The notes beneath the pieces were generated by a model. That model searched no databases, was not told the DNA's origin, and saw nothing but the letters and a program-made list of their open reading frames with translations. Of a stretch of 64,000 nt of DNA, positions 16,414 through 24,587 are shown one piece after another. How positions within the stretch are numbered: position 1 is the first letter of the stretch; each line of letters begins with the position of its first letter. The DNA lies in contig NZ_JAJOYS010000001.1 of the NCBI RefSeq assembly GCF_021166475.1, positions 1,116,001 through 1,180,000 on the forward strand. The letters run 5' to 3'. The translations under genes were made by a program, and so were the position numbers. The DNA comes from Pelagibacterium xiamenense (GTDB taxonomy: Bacteria > Pseudomonadota > Alphaproteobacteria > Rhizobiales > Devosiaceae).

Positions 16414-17489
16414 GGCCGCGTGAGGCCACTCACATCCCATCCTAGCGGACCGGACAGGCTCTCGATGGAATCGTGGAGCACCTGCAAGGCATAATGCGGA
16501 TTGTGGGCATAGGCGCCCGGATCGCCGGCAATGAACTTATAGTTGTATGCCGCCTTGAGAAGCCGGGGCGTCCATCCCGCAAAGCGAACAACATCTCCGT
16601 CGTCGGCCGTATCCGGTTCACCGTCAGCATCGGTGTCCGCGAAGAAGTAGGGAAAGCGGTTGCCGTTGTAAACGATCCCCTGACCGCTGATTTCGCGCGA
16701 ATAGGCGACCATCGCCTCCATCAACCGCGTATGCAGTGCCGCGATTTCAACGGCTATGCCTTCGGCAGGATCGCCGTTGCCGTCGAAATCCGTCTCGGAT
16801 GTGCGGATTGTCTCGGGATCGGCGGTCTCGTGGCACCCGATACAGGTCTCGGTTTCGACCATCAGGCTGTGCGGTTCGTGGCAGTCGATGCACTCCGAAG
16901 CCGGAGGTACATGGCCAAACCGGCCGGCATAATCTTTGCCGGGATATTGGTACGCGCCCTGCGCTTCGGCGCCAAGCTGGGTGGCAGCGGCGACGGCGTA
17001 GTGCGGGTTGATGAACGAAAGCTCGGGATAGATGGTATCCTCGTCGCGCTCCCCAACGGCGTTGGCGACCGACACGCCCGAGGCCCGGCCCTGGTGGCAG
17101 GTCGAGCAGGTCGCTGTGTTGCCTGAAATTGGAATTTCTGCACCCGAGCGGAAGGTCACGGTCGAAATCTCGCGGATGCCCTCGGCGTGGCAGGTGTCGC
17201 AATCGATTACGCCTCCTGTTTCCACTGGATGGTCGATGGTGCCAACCGTGCTGCCATCCAACCCGTAAAAATCGCGAAAGCCCTGACCGGAGTGGCACAA
17301 CGCGCACGTACCGGGGATTTCTCCTTCATCATTCCAATGCGTGAAGGAAGGGGAGGTCGTGTCAGCATGGCTCGAACCGAGCCAGCTCTGGACGATTTGT
17401 GTCTCGGGTTCGGCCTGGGCGAACGCCGGACCCGGAGCCGCCGCAAGCGAGAAGGCGAGAGCGAAGATCGCGATCGGGTTGAAGCGCAT
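16410..17489 (-). CDS. Periplasmic pentaheme c-type cytochrome
   Basis: A 359-residue exported protein (signal peptide MRFNPIAIFALAFSLAAAPGPAFA). Five CxxCH haem-attachment motifs: C62ALCH, C97DTCH, C128STCH, C200IDCH and C216IGCH, with extra His residues for distal ligands. The C-terminal about 130 residues have no haem motif and include a DxDxDG-like acidic stretch (DTDADGEPDTADDGD) that may bind Ca2+. It resembles the cytochrome c3/c554-like multihaem class but I know no exact family. It is divergent from the nqr operon with a 144-base shared promoter region holding an FNR-like box. Its 3' end overlaps the SulP gene by 4 bases. Confidence 0.9.
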   Translation of the reverse strand: MRFNPIAIFALAFSLAAAPGPAFAQAEPETQIVQSWLGSSHADTTSPSFTHWNDEGEIPGTCALCHSGQGFRDFYGLDGSTVGTIDHPVETGGVIDCDTCHAEGIREISTVTFRSGAEIPISGNTATCSTCHQGRASGVSVANAVGERDEDTIYPELSFINPHYAVAAATQLGAEAQGAYQYPGKDYAGRFGHVPPASECIDCHEPHSLMVETETCIGCHETADPETIRTSETDFDGNGDPAEGIAVEIAALHTRLMEAMVAYSREISGQGIVYNGNRFPYFFADTDADGEPDTADDGDVVRFAGWTPRLLKAAYNYKFIAGDPGAYAHNPHYALQVLHDSIESLSGPLGWDVSGLTRP

Positions 17490-17560
17490 GGCAATTCCCT
17501 CCAGTTCGGCCGAACCATTTCCCTTTGCCCGGTGCTTACCCGCACTTGCGTGCGCGCGCC

Positions 17561-17574
17561 TTGATCTCTGTCAA
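17561..17574. promoter_or_regulatory. FNR/FixK-type box between the pentaheme cytochrome and nqrA
   Basis: TTGATCTCTGTCAA matches the FNR/FixK consensus TTGAT-N4-ATCAA at 9 of 10 defined positions. It lies 72 bases before the cytochrome start (17489, minus strand) and 60 bases before nqrA (17634), so one oxygen- or redox-responsive regulator could switch on both genes. Confidence 0.7.
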
Positions 17575-17633
17575 TGAAGCTGCGGGAAGAGACCGCTAGA
17601 GACGGTCAAATAACCGCCCCGGAGCACCCCGCC

Positions 17634-18878
17634 ATGCGTCTCAAATTCCGCAAGGGCCTGGATATCGGCATCCCCGGCGCGCCCCGCCAGGTGATCGACA
17701 GCACGATTCCGGTTGAGCGGGTCGGTGTGGTTGGCTCCGATTATGGCCCGGCCCGGTTCGACATCCTCGTAAACGAGGGCGAAACCGTTGAGCGGGGAAC
17801 GCCTTTGATACGGGAGAGAAAGCGCCCCGATATTGCCGTGGCAGCGCCGGTTTCCGGCATGGTCGAGGAGATTGCGGTAGGCGCAAGGCGGCGGCTGTCC
17901 TCCATCGTCATCAAGACGGACGGCGATGCGGCGGTGGTGTTCAACACGGCCGATACCCAGATGCGGGAAGGCGTGCGTCGTCTCCTGCTCGAGTCGGGGA
18001 GCTGGACGTCTTTTCGCACTCGGCCCTTCGACCGCATCCCGGACCCGGATGCGGATCCTTCCGCGATATTCGTAACGGCGATGGATACGCGTCCCCATGC
18101 GGTGGATGCGCGAGTGGTATTCGAGCGCCATAACGACGACTTTGCGCGTGGCATCGCGCTGCTCGATCAGCTTACGCCAGCGCCCACCTACGTCTGCCAC
18201 GCGCCCGAGATGCCCTTTTCATCGGCCCTGGGACGGGCGCTGCGCATCGAGGTTTCCGGATTGCACCCCGCTGGCCTCGCCGGAACGCACATCCATTATA
18301 TCGCTCCGGCAACCCGCGCGAAGGTCGCCTGGCACGTTCACTACCAGGATGTGGTGGCAATGGGCTATCTCGTGCGCACGGGAACCCTGCCGGCCGAGCG
18401 CGTCATCGCGCTTTCGGGGCCCGGCCTCTCCGACCCGCGACTCGTTCTGGCACCATCTGGTGCCGACCTTGTCGAGCTCACCCGCATACACGCCACGCCG
18501 GGCGACAAACGTATTCTGTCCGGCTCGCCGCTTTGCGGACGGGAAGCCCGATTTCTCTCGCGTTATCACTGGCAGGCAAGCGTGATGCTGCGCGATACGG
18601 GCAAGGCGCCTTCCAACTGGATGATGGCCGCGCTCCGACACGCCGCGGCTCCCGTGCCGCTGATCCCGACGCGCGCGCTCGACTATGCCTTCGGGACAGA
18701 TCTGCCGGTCGTCGCACTCCTGCGCGCCCTCAGCACCGGTGACACCGAGGGCGCCGAAAGGTTTGGCGCGCTTGAGCTCGCCGAAGATGACTTGGCGCTC
18801 GCGACCTATGTCACAGGCGGGACAACAGCTTTCGGCGCGCTGCTGCGCCGCATGCTCGACACGCTGGAGGCCGAGTGA
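17634..18878 (+). CDS. nqrA: Na+-translocating NADH:quinone reductase-like subunit A
   Basis: A 414-residue NqrA homologue (usual about 445). It starts MRLKFRKGLDIGIPGAPRQ, with the barrel-sandwich segment DYGPARFDILVNEGETVERGTPLI and the NqrA mark AGLAGTHIHYIAP. The CxxCxxC clusters of RnfC are absent, so it is NqrA rather than RnfC. ATG 17634 has GGAG at 17621; a 20-residue upstream extension is unlikely. NqrA is the cytoplasmic peripheral subunit of NQR. First gene of a nine-gene operon in which most neighbours overlap by 4-8 bases. Confidence 0.9.
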   Translation: MRLKFRKGLDIGIPGAPRQVIDSTIPVERVGVVGSDYGPARFDILVNEGETVERGTPLIRERKRPDIAVAAPVSGMVEEIAVGARRRLSSIVIKTDGDAAVVFNTADTQMREGVRRLLLESGSWTSFRTRPFDRIPDPDADPSAIFVTAMDTRPHAVDARVVFERHNDDFARGIALLDQLTPAPTYVCHAPEMPFSSALGRALRIEVSGLHPAGLAGTHIHYIAPATRAKVAWHVHYQDVVAMGYLVRTGTLPAERVIALSGPGLSDPRLVLAPSGADLVELTRIHATPGDKRILSGSPLCGREARFLSRYHWQASVMLRDTGKAPSNWMMAALRHAAAPVPLIPTRALDYAFGTDLPVVALLRALSTGDTEGAERFGALELAEDDLALATYVTGGTTAFGALLRRMLDTLEAE

Positions 18879-19663
18879 TGATCCGGGGTCTCTGGGAACG
18901 GGAAACCATCGCGCTTCTCATCCTCGCGGCCGCGCTCCCCGTCGGTATCGCTGGCGCGGTGGAGGGTGGATGGGCCTTCGCGACGACCTTCACGCTGGCG
19001 CTTGCCGTGCTCGCCTTCTGGCAAGGCGTATTCCTATTCGCCCGTGCCCAGCTCGCGACGGGAATTGGTGTACTCACCGCGCTCGCGGTCACCCTTTTGG
19101 GGCCGCAGGGTTTGGCGCCCTGGCAAATTATCCTCGGCGTGAGTTTTGGAGCGGTGATCGGCGAGCAGGTTTTCGGTGGCTGGGGTCGCAACATCATCAA
19201 TACGGCTGTTGCTTCTCTTGCCTTCCTCTTTTTTGCCTTTCCCGAAGCGGTGACGCCGGAGCCGGGCTGGTTGATCGCCGTTTCGAGCGTGCCTGGGGCG
19301 GCTCTACTGGTCGTTCTCGGTGTCCTCGCCTGGCCAATTCCCGTCGGCGCCATCATGGGCATTGCGACCGTGGGCTTGTTGATGGGTGCAGACCTCTCCG
19401 TGCTTTTTTCTCACGGCGCCATCGTCTTTGGCATCGTGTTTCTCTCGGGCGACCCGGTGACCTCGAGCGCTACACCGGCCGGCCGCTGGGCCTATGGCGG
19501 TCTCGCCGGAGGCTTGGCGGGGCTGCTGGGCTGGGCCGCCTACGGTGTCGGCGCGCCCCAGACGATCGTTTTTGCGACATTGCTGGCCTCTCTCTTTGCC
19601 CCGCTCATCGACCACACCGTTATCACGATCAGTGCCGCTGCGAGAAAGAGACGCCATGGCTGA
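18875..19663 (+). CDS. nqrB: NQR-like subunit B, short form lacking the FMN loop
   Basis: Only 262 residues, against about 410 for NqrB. Recognisable blocks: FGAVIGEQVFGGWGRNIINTA, LSGDPVTSSATPAGRWAYG and LFAPLIDHTV. Roughly ten membrane spans remain. Compared by memory with Vibrio NqrB, three parts are gone: the soluble N-terminus, the glycine pair of the quinone-inhibitor site (FIVGGFWE aligns with LAVLAFWQ), and the whole periplasmic loop with SGAT, where FMN is attached to threonine. The frame is intact and overlaps both neighbours, so this is a compact form and not a frameshift. It probably cannot carry the covalent FMN. Confidence 0.85.
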   Translation: MMIRGLWERETIALLILAAALPVGIAGAVEGGWAFATTFTLALAVLAFWQGVFLFARAQLATGIGVLTALAVTLLGPQGLAPWQIILGVSFGAVIGEQVFGGWGRNIINTAVASLAFLFFAFPEAVTPEPGWLIAVSSVPGAALLVVLGVLAWPIPVGAIMGIATVGLLMGADLSVLFSHGAIVFGIVFLSGDPVTSSATPAGRWAYGGLAGGLAGLLGWAAYGVGAPQTIVFATLLASLFAPLIDHTVITISAAARKRRHG

Positions 19664-20468
19664 GTTCAGTCCCCTCACGCTTTGGCGTCGGATTCTTGCG
19701 CTGCCGAATGAAAGCCGGGCCAAAACGGTAGCCGTCGCTTTTATGGTCGCCCTTGTGTGCGCCGCGCTCGTTTCGGGGACGACGGTCGTTCTGAGACCTT
19801 TCCAGGACGCGAACCGCGCCGCCGAACGCCAGGAGCGGCTCGACGCGATGATGGCGGAGCTGCCGGGAATGGAGGACATCCTCGCCAGGTCGGGTGCCGA
19901 CAGCCTCGAAGCGGTCATCGTCGACCTTGCGGCGGGCGCGGTTGCCGAAGGCGTTGACCCGGCCGTCTTCAACAGGGCTGCCTTTGCAGCCGACCCTGCA
20001 ACCAGCACGGAACTGAGCGCGGACGACGACATCGCCGGGCTTGGACGGCGCTCGGATTTCCAACAGATCTACCTCCTTCGCGATGGTGACGATCTCCGCC
20101 TCATCCTCCTGCCGGTTTCCGCCGTGGGCTACGGCGGCCGTATCGAAGCGCTTCTGGCTCTCGAGGGCGACCTAAACACTGTCGCCGGGCTCTCGATCAC
20201 CGGGCACAGCGAGACGCCGGGCCTGGGCGCCCGCATTGCCGAACCGGGATGGCAGGCGCTCTGGCCGGGCAAGGAAATCGCCGACGAAACCGGTGAAATC
20301 CGGCTCCACGTGGCGCGCGGCGGCGCAAGTTCGGTCTTCGAGATCGATGGCATCACCGGGGCTACGCGCACCGGCAACGCCGTCTCGAACATGATCACCT
20401 TCTGGATGGGACCGTTTGGCTACGGCCCCCTTCTCGATGCGCTCAGATCGGGGAGTTTCCGGCCATGA
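19656..20468 (+). CDS. nqrC: NQR subunit C (covalent FMN, periplasmic)
   Basis: A 270-residue protein with one N-terminal membrane anchor ([23 protein letters not shown]) and a periplasmic FMN-binding domain. The flavinylation site is [10 protein letters not shown], with Thr237 as the likely FMN attachment residue; [17 protein letters not shown] is another NqrC/RnfG mark. ATG 19656 overlaps the nqrB stop (ATGGCTGA). The flavin would be attached by the ApbE encoded four genes downstream. It is the natural periplasmic exit point for electrons. Confidence 0.93.
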   Translation: MAEFSPLTLWRRILALPNESRAKTVAVAFMVALVCAALVSGTTVVLRPFQDANRAAERQERLDAMMAELPGMEDILARSGADSLEAVIVDLAAGAVAEGVDPAVFNRAAFAADPATSTELSADDDIAGLGRRSDFQQIYLLRDGDDLRLILLPVSAVGYGGRIEALLALEGDLNTVAGLSITGHSETPGLGARIAEPGWQALWPGKEIADETGEIRLHVARGGASSVFEIDGITGATRTGNAVSNMITFWMGPFGYGPLLDALRSGSFRP

Positions 20469-21124
20469 CGTCCGCATTTCGGCGCCTTCTCGATCCGGTC
20501 ATCGACAACAATCCGGTGACCCTCCAGATTCTCGGGATCTGTTCCGCCCTGGCGGTCACGACATCTTTGGCGACGGCGCTCACGATGAGCGTGGCGCTTA
20601 CCGCCGTCCTTGTTGCCTCGAGTACCGTTATCAGTCTGATCCGGCGTCATATTCCCAACGCGATCCGTCTCATCGTACAGATCACGATCATCGCTTCGCT
20701 TGTGATTGTGGCGGATCAGATCCTCCAGGCCTTCGCGTGGCAAATGAGCCAGCGGCTCTCCATATTCGTCGGTCTCATCGTGACCAACTGCCTCGTTCTC
20801 GGCCGTGCGGAGGGCTTTGCAATGCGCAACGGCGTTGGCGCGAGCGCACTCGATGCGCTCGGCAACGGGCTGGGTTATTCGTTCATTCTCCTGATTGTCG
20901 GCGCCATTCGTGAGGTTTTCGGGACCGGAGCGCTCTTTGGGCATCCGGTTCTGCCGACGCTTGCTAAGGGCGGCTGGTTTACACCACTCAACCTCATGAT
21001 GCTCGCTCCGAGCGCATTCTTCATTCTCGGACTTCTGATCTGGTTCATCCGGACGATCAAGGTCGAGCAAGTCGAGCACGAAGGCACCGCCATAATCAGT
21101 GCGGACGAGGCTCGAAAGCCATGA
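20465..21124 (+). CDS. nqrD: NQR subunit D
   Basis: A 219-residue membrane protein of the NqrD/RnfE family with [22 protein letters not shown] and [19 protein letters not shown]. Cys26 and Cys109 match the two residues that, together with two Cys of NqrE, hold an iron-sulfur centre in the middle of the membrane. The start overlaps the nqrC stop by 4 bases. Confidence 0.95.
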   Translation: MTSAFRRLLDPVIDNNPVTLQILGICSALAVTTSLATALTMSVALTAVLVASSTVISLIRRHIPNAIRLIVQITIIASLVIVADQILQAFAWQMSQRLSIFVGLIVTNCLVLGRAEGFAMRNGVGASALDALGNGLGYSFILLIVGAIREVFGTGALFGHPVLPTLAKGGWFTPLNLMMLAPSAFFILGLLIWFIRTIKVEQVEHEGTAIISADEARKP

Positions 21125-21723
21125 TCGACCTCTTCGTCCAATCCACTTTTGCGGACAACCTGGCGCTTACGTTCTTCTTGGGATTGTGCACGTTCCTGGC
21201 GGTCTCGCGGCGCGTCGAAACGGCGGTCGGCCTGGGGATTGCCCTGCTGGTCGTGCAAACGATCACCGTCCCGGTCAACTACCTGATCTATGCCCATCTG
21301 CTCTCGGCGGGCGCGTGGGGCTGGTTGGGGCTCCCCGAGGTCGACCTCACCTTCCTGCGCTTTGTCGCCTTCATCGGTGTCATCGCGGCGATGGTGCAAA
21401 TCCTTGAAATGGTGCTCGATCGCTACCTGCCGGCGCTCTACCGGGCGCTGGGCATTTATCTGCCGCTGATTACCGTCAACTGTGCCATTCTCGGCGGCAG
21501 CCTTTTCATGGTCGAACGGCACTATGACTTCACCCAGAGCGTTGTTTTCGGTTTGGGCAGCGGGTTCGGCTGGGCGCTCGCCATCGTCGGCCTTGCGGCT
21601 ATCCGCGAGCGGCTCGTCTATGCCGATCTGCCCGATGGGCTCAAGGGGCTGGGGATAGCATTCATCGTTACCGGGTTGATGTCGATGGGCTTTGCGGCGT
21701 TTTCCGGGGTTGCGTTGCCATGA
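21121..21723 (+). CDS. nqrE: NQR subunit E
   Basis: A 200-residue membrane protein of the NqrE/RnfA family: [22 protein letters not shown] and [17 protein letters not shown]. Cys23 and Cys121 are the partners of the two Cys in NqrD. ATG 21121 overlaps the nqrD stop by 4 bases. Confidence 0.95.
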   Translation: MIDLFVQSTFADNLALTFFLGLCTFLAVSRRVETAVGLGIALLVVQTITVPVNYLIYAHLLSAGAWGWLGLPEVDLTFLRFVAFIGVIAAMVQILEMVLDRYLPALYRALGIYLPLITVNCAILGGSLFMVERHYDFTQSVVFGLGSGFGWALAIVGLAAIRERLVYADLPDGLKGLGIAFIVTGLMSMGFAAFSGVALP

Positions 21724-22943
21724 CCGAAATTGCGCTTGCGACCGGCCTGACAGTTGTTCTCACTCTGGCGCTGACCGCACTCGTGATGGGCGCGCGGACG
21801 CTACTTAGCCCCGCTGTTTCTGCAACCGTTCGCGTGAACGGCGAACGCGAGATCGCCGCACTGACAGGCGTTAAGTTGCTTCCGACCCTTGCTGGAGCCG
21901 GCATACCCTTGCCGTCTGCGTGTGCGGGGGCGGGAACGTGCGGGCTGTGCCGCGTGCATGTCGATGCAGGCGGGGGAGATATCTTGCCCAACGAAGCAGC
22001 TCGATTTTCCCGGGCCGAAATTCGCGACGGGCTGCGGCTTGCCTGCCAAGTTGTCATCCGCGGCAACATGGTCGTCAGGGTGCCCGAGGATATTTTGGGA
22101 GCAGAGACGTTCATCTGCCGGGTTGCCGCGAGCACGATGCTGGCGCCGCTTGTCAAGGAAATCGTACTCGACGTCCCGCAGGGCCAGGATTTCGCCTTTC
22201 GTGCGGGACAATTTGTGCAGGTTACCGCACCGTCATATGCGCTCACCTTTTCCGACATCGCGGTGTCACCCGAGCATGCAGCGGTCTGGGACAAGCTGGG
22301 CTGGAGCCAGCTGAAGACGCGGGTCGATACGCAAACGACGCGCGCGTATTCCATCGCGAGCCGCCCCGGGGACAAGGGGAAGATCGTCCTCGATATCCGC
22401 CTCGCGGTCCCACCACCTGGCACCGGTGACGACATTCCACCGGGCAAGGTGTCCTCGTATCTCTTCTCGCTCGAGCCGGGAGACGTGATCGAGGTCTCGG
22501 GGCCGTACGGGACATTCTGTGCGCAAGACACCGAGCGCGAAATGGTCCTGATCGGGGGCGGCGTAGGCATGGCCCCGCTGCGCGCCATCATTCACGATCA
22601 GCTCGAGCGTGTCGGGAGCACACGCAAGATGAGTTACTGGTACGGAGCACGCAGCGCCTCGGACGTCTTTTATGCAGATCAGTTCGACACCCTCGCGGCC
22701 GCGCACGAAAACTTCTCCTGGACCGTAGCGCTCTCCGAGCCCAGGCCAGATACCGGCTGGCACGGTGAAACCGGCTTTGTCCATGACGTTGTCTGGCGCA
22801 AATACCTAAGCACGCACCCCGCGCCCGAAACCTGCGAATACTACCTGTGCGGTCCCCCGCTTATGATCGATGCAGTCCTTGCAATGCTCGACGAGGCAGG
22901 CGTTGAGCCAGAGTCGATCTTTAACGACGATTTTGGGAGCTAG
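21720..22943 (+). CDS. nqrF: NQR subunit F (NADH dehydrogenase subunit)
   Basis: A 407-residue protein, normal length. Order: N-terminal membrane anchor (about residues 4-24), 2Fe-2S ferredoxin domain with Cys68, Cys74, Cys77 and Cys109 ([12 protein letters not shown] ... RLACQ), FAD domain (RAYSIAS), NAD-binding domain ([13 protein letters not shown]) and the aromatic-ending tail [10 protein letters not shown]. It takes electrons from NADH and passes them through FAD and the 2Fe-2S centre into the membrane. Every key residue looks intact. Confidence 0.96.
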   Translation: MTEIALATGLTVVLTLALTALVMGARTLLSPAVSATVRVNGEREIAALTGVKLLPTLAGAGIPLPSACAGAGTCGLCRVHVDAGGGDILPNEAARFSRAEIRDGLRLACQVVIRGNMVVRVPEDILGAETFICRVAASTMLAPLVKEIVLDVPQGQDFAFRAGQFVQVTAPSYALTFSDIAVSPEHAAVWDKLGWSQLKTRVDTQTTRAYSIASRPGDKGKIVLDIRLAVPPPGTGDDIPPGKVSSYLFSLEPGDVIEVSGPYGTFCAQDTEREMVLIGGGVGMAPLRAIIHDQLERVGSTRKMSYWYGARSASDVFYADQFDTLAAAHENFSWTVALSEPRPDTGWHGETGFVHDVVWRKYLSTHPAPETCEYYLCGPPLMIDAVLAMLDEAGVEPESIFNDDFGS

Positions 22944-22946
22944 ACG

Positions 22947-23915
22947 ATGCCGATCTCTCGACGTGAATTCCTGATGCTTTCCGCCGCTGCCGGCGGTGTC
23001 TGGGGCCTGCCGGTGCGCGCGGCCGAGACGCAGATTGTCGGTGGAAGCGCTTTCGGCAGTTACTGGCGGCTAACACTCGGGCAGGACGTCGATCCAGCGC
23101 CACTGGTGCGAGATATCGAGGCAATCGTGATCCGGATCGACCAACAGATGTCGCCATTTAGAAGTACGACCGACGTGTCGCGGTTCAACGCATCGCGCGG
23201 GACCGACTGGCACCCGGTTTCGGCCGATGTTCGCGCCGTCGCGGGCGCGGCACAGCAGATTTTTGCCCTGAGCGGGGGCGGCTTCGACCCGGGCGTCGGC
23301 CCGACCGTCGGGCGTTATGGCTTCGGCCCCATCAAAGGGGAGCGGCGGGGCGCCTTTGAGAGTCTCGAACTGCGCGAGGATGCGATGCGCAAGGGGGATC
23401 CCGCATTAACGCTCGATCTTTGCGGCATTGCCAAGGGTTATGCGCTTGACCTGATGGCGTCCGGGCTGGTGGCACATGGCGTAGTCGACTTTCATCTTGA
23501 ATTGGGAGGGGAGGTCTTCGCCAGCGGATATCATCCCGGCGGTCGGCCCTGGCGGACGGCGGTCGAGGCTCCCGAGATCACCCATATTCTCGCGCTCGAT
23601 GGCAAGGCCGTGGCCACCTCCGGGGATGGTGTGAACGGCTTTGCCGCCGGCGGGCGGCGATACGGTCACATTATCGACCCGGCGAGCGATTCTCCGGCCA
23701 CCGGCAGCGTTGCGTCGGTCTCCGTGGTCGCCGACACCGCCTGCGCCGCGGACGCCTGGGCGACGGCGCTTATGGCGCTGAGGCTCGAGCGCGGCGCGGC
23801 GCTTGCCCAGGCACAAGGGCTGCCGGCGTTATTCCAGGTGCGCGACGGCGGGGGCCTGCGTGCCATTCCCGTGGGAGGGCTTGAAACCCACGTTGTCGGG
23901 GAGCTGGCATCATGA
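22947..23915 (+). CDS. apbE: FAD:protein FMN transferase, exported
   Basis: A 322-residue ApbE. The N-terminus SRREFLMLSAAAGGVWGLP is a twin-arginine-type signal followed by RAAE. The body has FGSYWRLTL, the Mg/FAD region LDLCGIAKGYALDLMA and the end part YGHIIDPASDSPATG...ADTACAADAWATALM. It attaches FMN through a phosphodiester bond to threonine in D-x-x-[ST]-G-A-T sites. NqrC carries such a site; NqrB here does not. Three bases separate it from nqrF. Confidence 0.93.
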   Translation: MPISRREFLMLSAAAGGVWGLPVRAAETQIVGGSAFGSYWRLTLGQDVDPAPLVRDIEAIVIRIDQQMSPFRSTTDVSRFNASRGTDWHPVSADVRAVAGAAQQIFALSGGGFDPGVGPTVGRYGFGPIKGERRGAFESLELREDAMRKGDPALTLDLCGIAKGYALDLMASGLVAHGVVDFHLELGGEVFASGYHPGGRPWRTAVEAPEITHILALDGKAVATSGDGVNGFAAGGRRYGHIIDPASDSPATGSVASVSVVADTACAADAWATALMALRLERGAALAQAQGLPALFQVRDGGGLRAIPVGGLETHVVGELAS

Positions 23916-24085
23916 TGACGTTCATCTTTACCCTTGGTGTTTTTGCGCTGTCCATCGCTGGCCTCGCCATCGGATTGTGGCTGGGCAGGGCGCCCATCAA
24001 AGGCTCGTGTGGCGGGCTCGATTGCATAAAAGGGGTTGATTGCGTGGCCTGTGCGAGACGCTCCGTCCGGGAGCGGCGGCTATGA
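23912..24085 (+). CDS. nqrM: NqrM, small NQR maturation protein
   Basis: A 57-residue protein: one N-terminal membrane span (MMTFIFTLGVFALSIAGLAIGLWLG), then PIKGSCGGLDC and CVAC. The four Cys (33, 38, 44, 47) fit NqrM, needed to insert the iron-sulfur centre between NqrD and NqrE. It overlaps apbE by 4 bases and the CBS gene as ATGA. Easily missed because of its length, but order, overlap and the CGGL motif make it convincing. Confidence 0.88.
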   Translation: MMTFIFTLGVFALSIAGLAIGLWLGRAPIKGSCGGLDCIKGVDCVACARRSVRERRL

Positions 24086-24480
24086 CACCGCCCGCCGGGA
24101 CCATCGCGCGCTACATGACGACCGACGTCATTTCGCTTGCGCCCGATATCGAGATCAACCGCGCGATCGCTCTCCTGCTCACAAAGCGCATTTCGGGTGC
24201 GCCAGTGCTCGACCGCTCCCGCGCGCTTGTGGGCATCCTGACCAAAAAGGACTGCTTCAAGGCGGCGCTCAATGCGAGCTATTACCAGCAATGGGGTGGT
24301 CTGGTCTCGGACTATATGAGCGGCGATGTCGAAACGCTCGATGCGGAGCTCGATCTTATCGGCGCTGCACAGCGCTTCCTGACTAGCACCTACCGGCGTT
24401 TTCCAGTGATGAGGGAAGGGGAGATGGTCGGGCTATTGAGCCGGACTGACCTGCTCAGGGCCTTCAACGCAATGTGGTAG
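24082..24480 (+). CDS. CBS-domain pair protein
   Basis: A 132-residue protein made of two CBS repeats: MTTDVISLAPDIEINRAIALLLTKRISGAPVLDRSRALVGILTKKD and MSGDVETLDAELDLIGAAQRFLTSTYRRFPVMREGEMVGLLSRTDLLRA. ATG 24082 overlaps the nqrM stop by 4 bases (ATGA), so it is the last gene of the nqr operon. CBS pairs bind adenine nucleotides, possibly NAD(H). In this place it might sense energy or redox state for the NADH-oxidising complex; that is inference. Confidence 0.9.
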   Translation: MTPPAGTIARYMTTDVISLAPDIEINRAIALLLTKRISGAPVLDRSRALVGILTKKDCFKAALNASYYQQWGGLVSDYMSGDVETLDAELDLIGAAQRFLTSTYRRFPVMREGEMVGLLSRTDLLRAFNAMW

Positions 24481-24539
24481 CAGCGGCCGCCGCGTCGGCC
24501 GGGGGCTGTACACCTCTCCGGGAATTTCCACCCCACGGT

Positions 24540-24577
24540 GTTCGAGCTCATCCCGACGATCCTGGGCGAGCTCGAAC
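24540..24577. terminator. Inverted repeat between convergent CBS and TRAP genes
   Basis: GTTCGAGCTC ... GAGCTCGAAC, a perfect 10-bp stem with an 18-base loop, in the 107-base gap between two convergent genes. No long T-run is seen, so it may be a weak two-way terminator. Confidence 0.5.
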
Positions 24578-24587
24578 CCGTTAAGGT

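Noticed and set aside
17634-18878. RnfC rather than NqrA
   Set aside because: The CxxCxxCxxxCP clusters of RnfC are missing and THIHYIAP-type NqrA segments are present; subunit F and NqrM also fit NQR.
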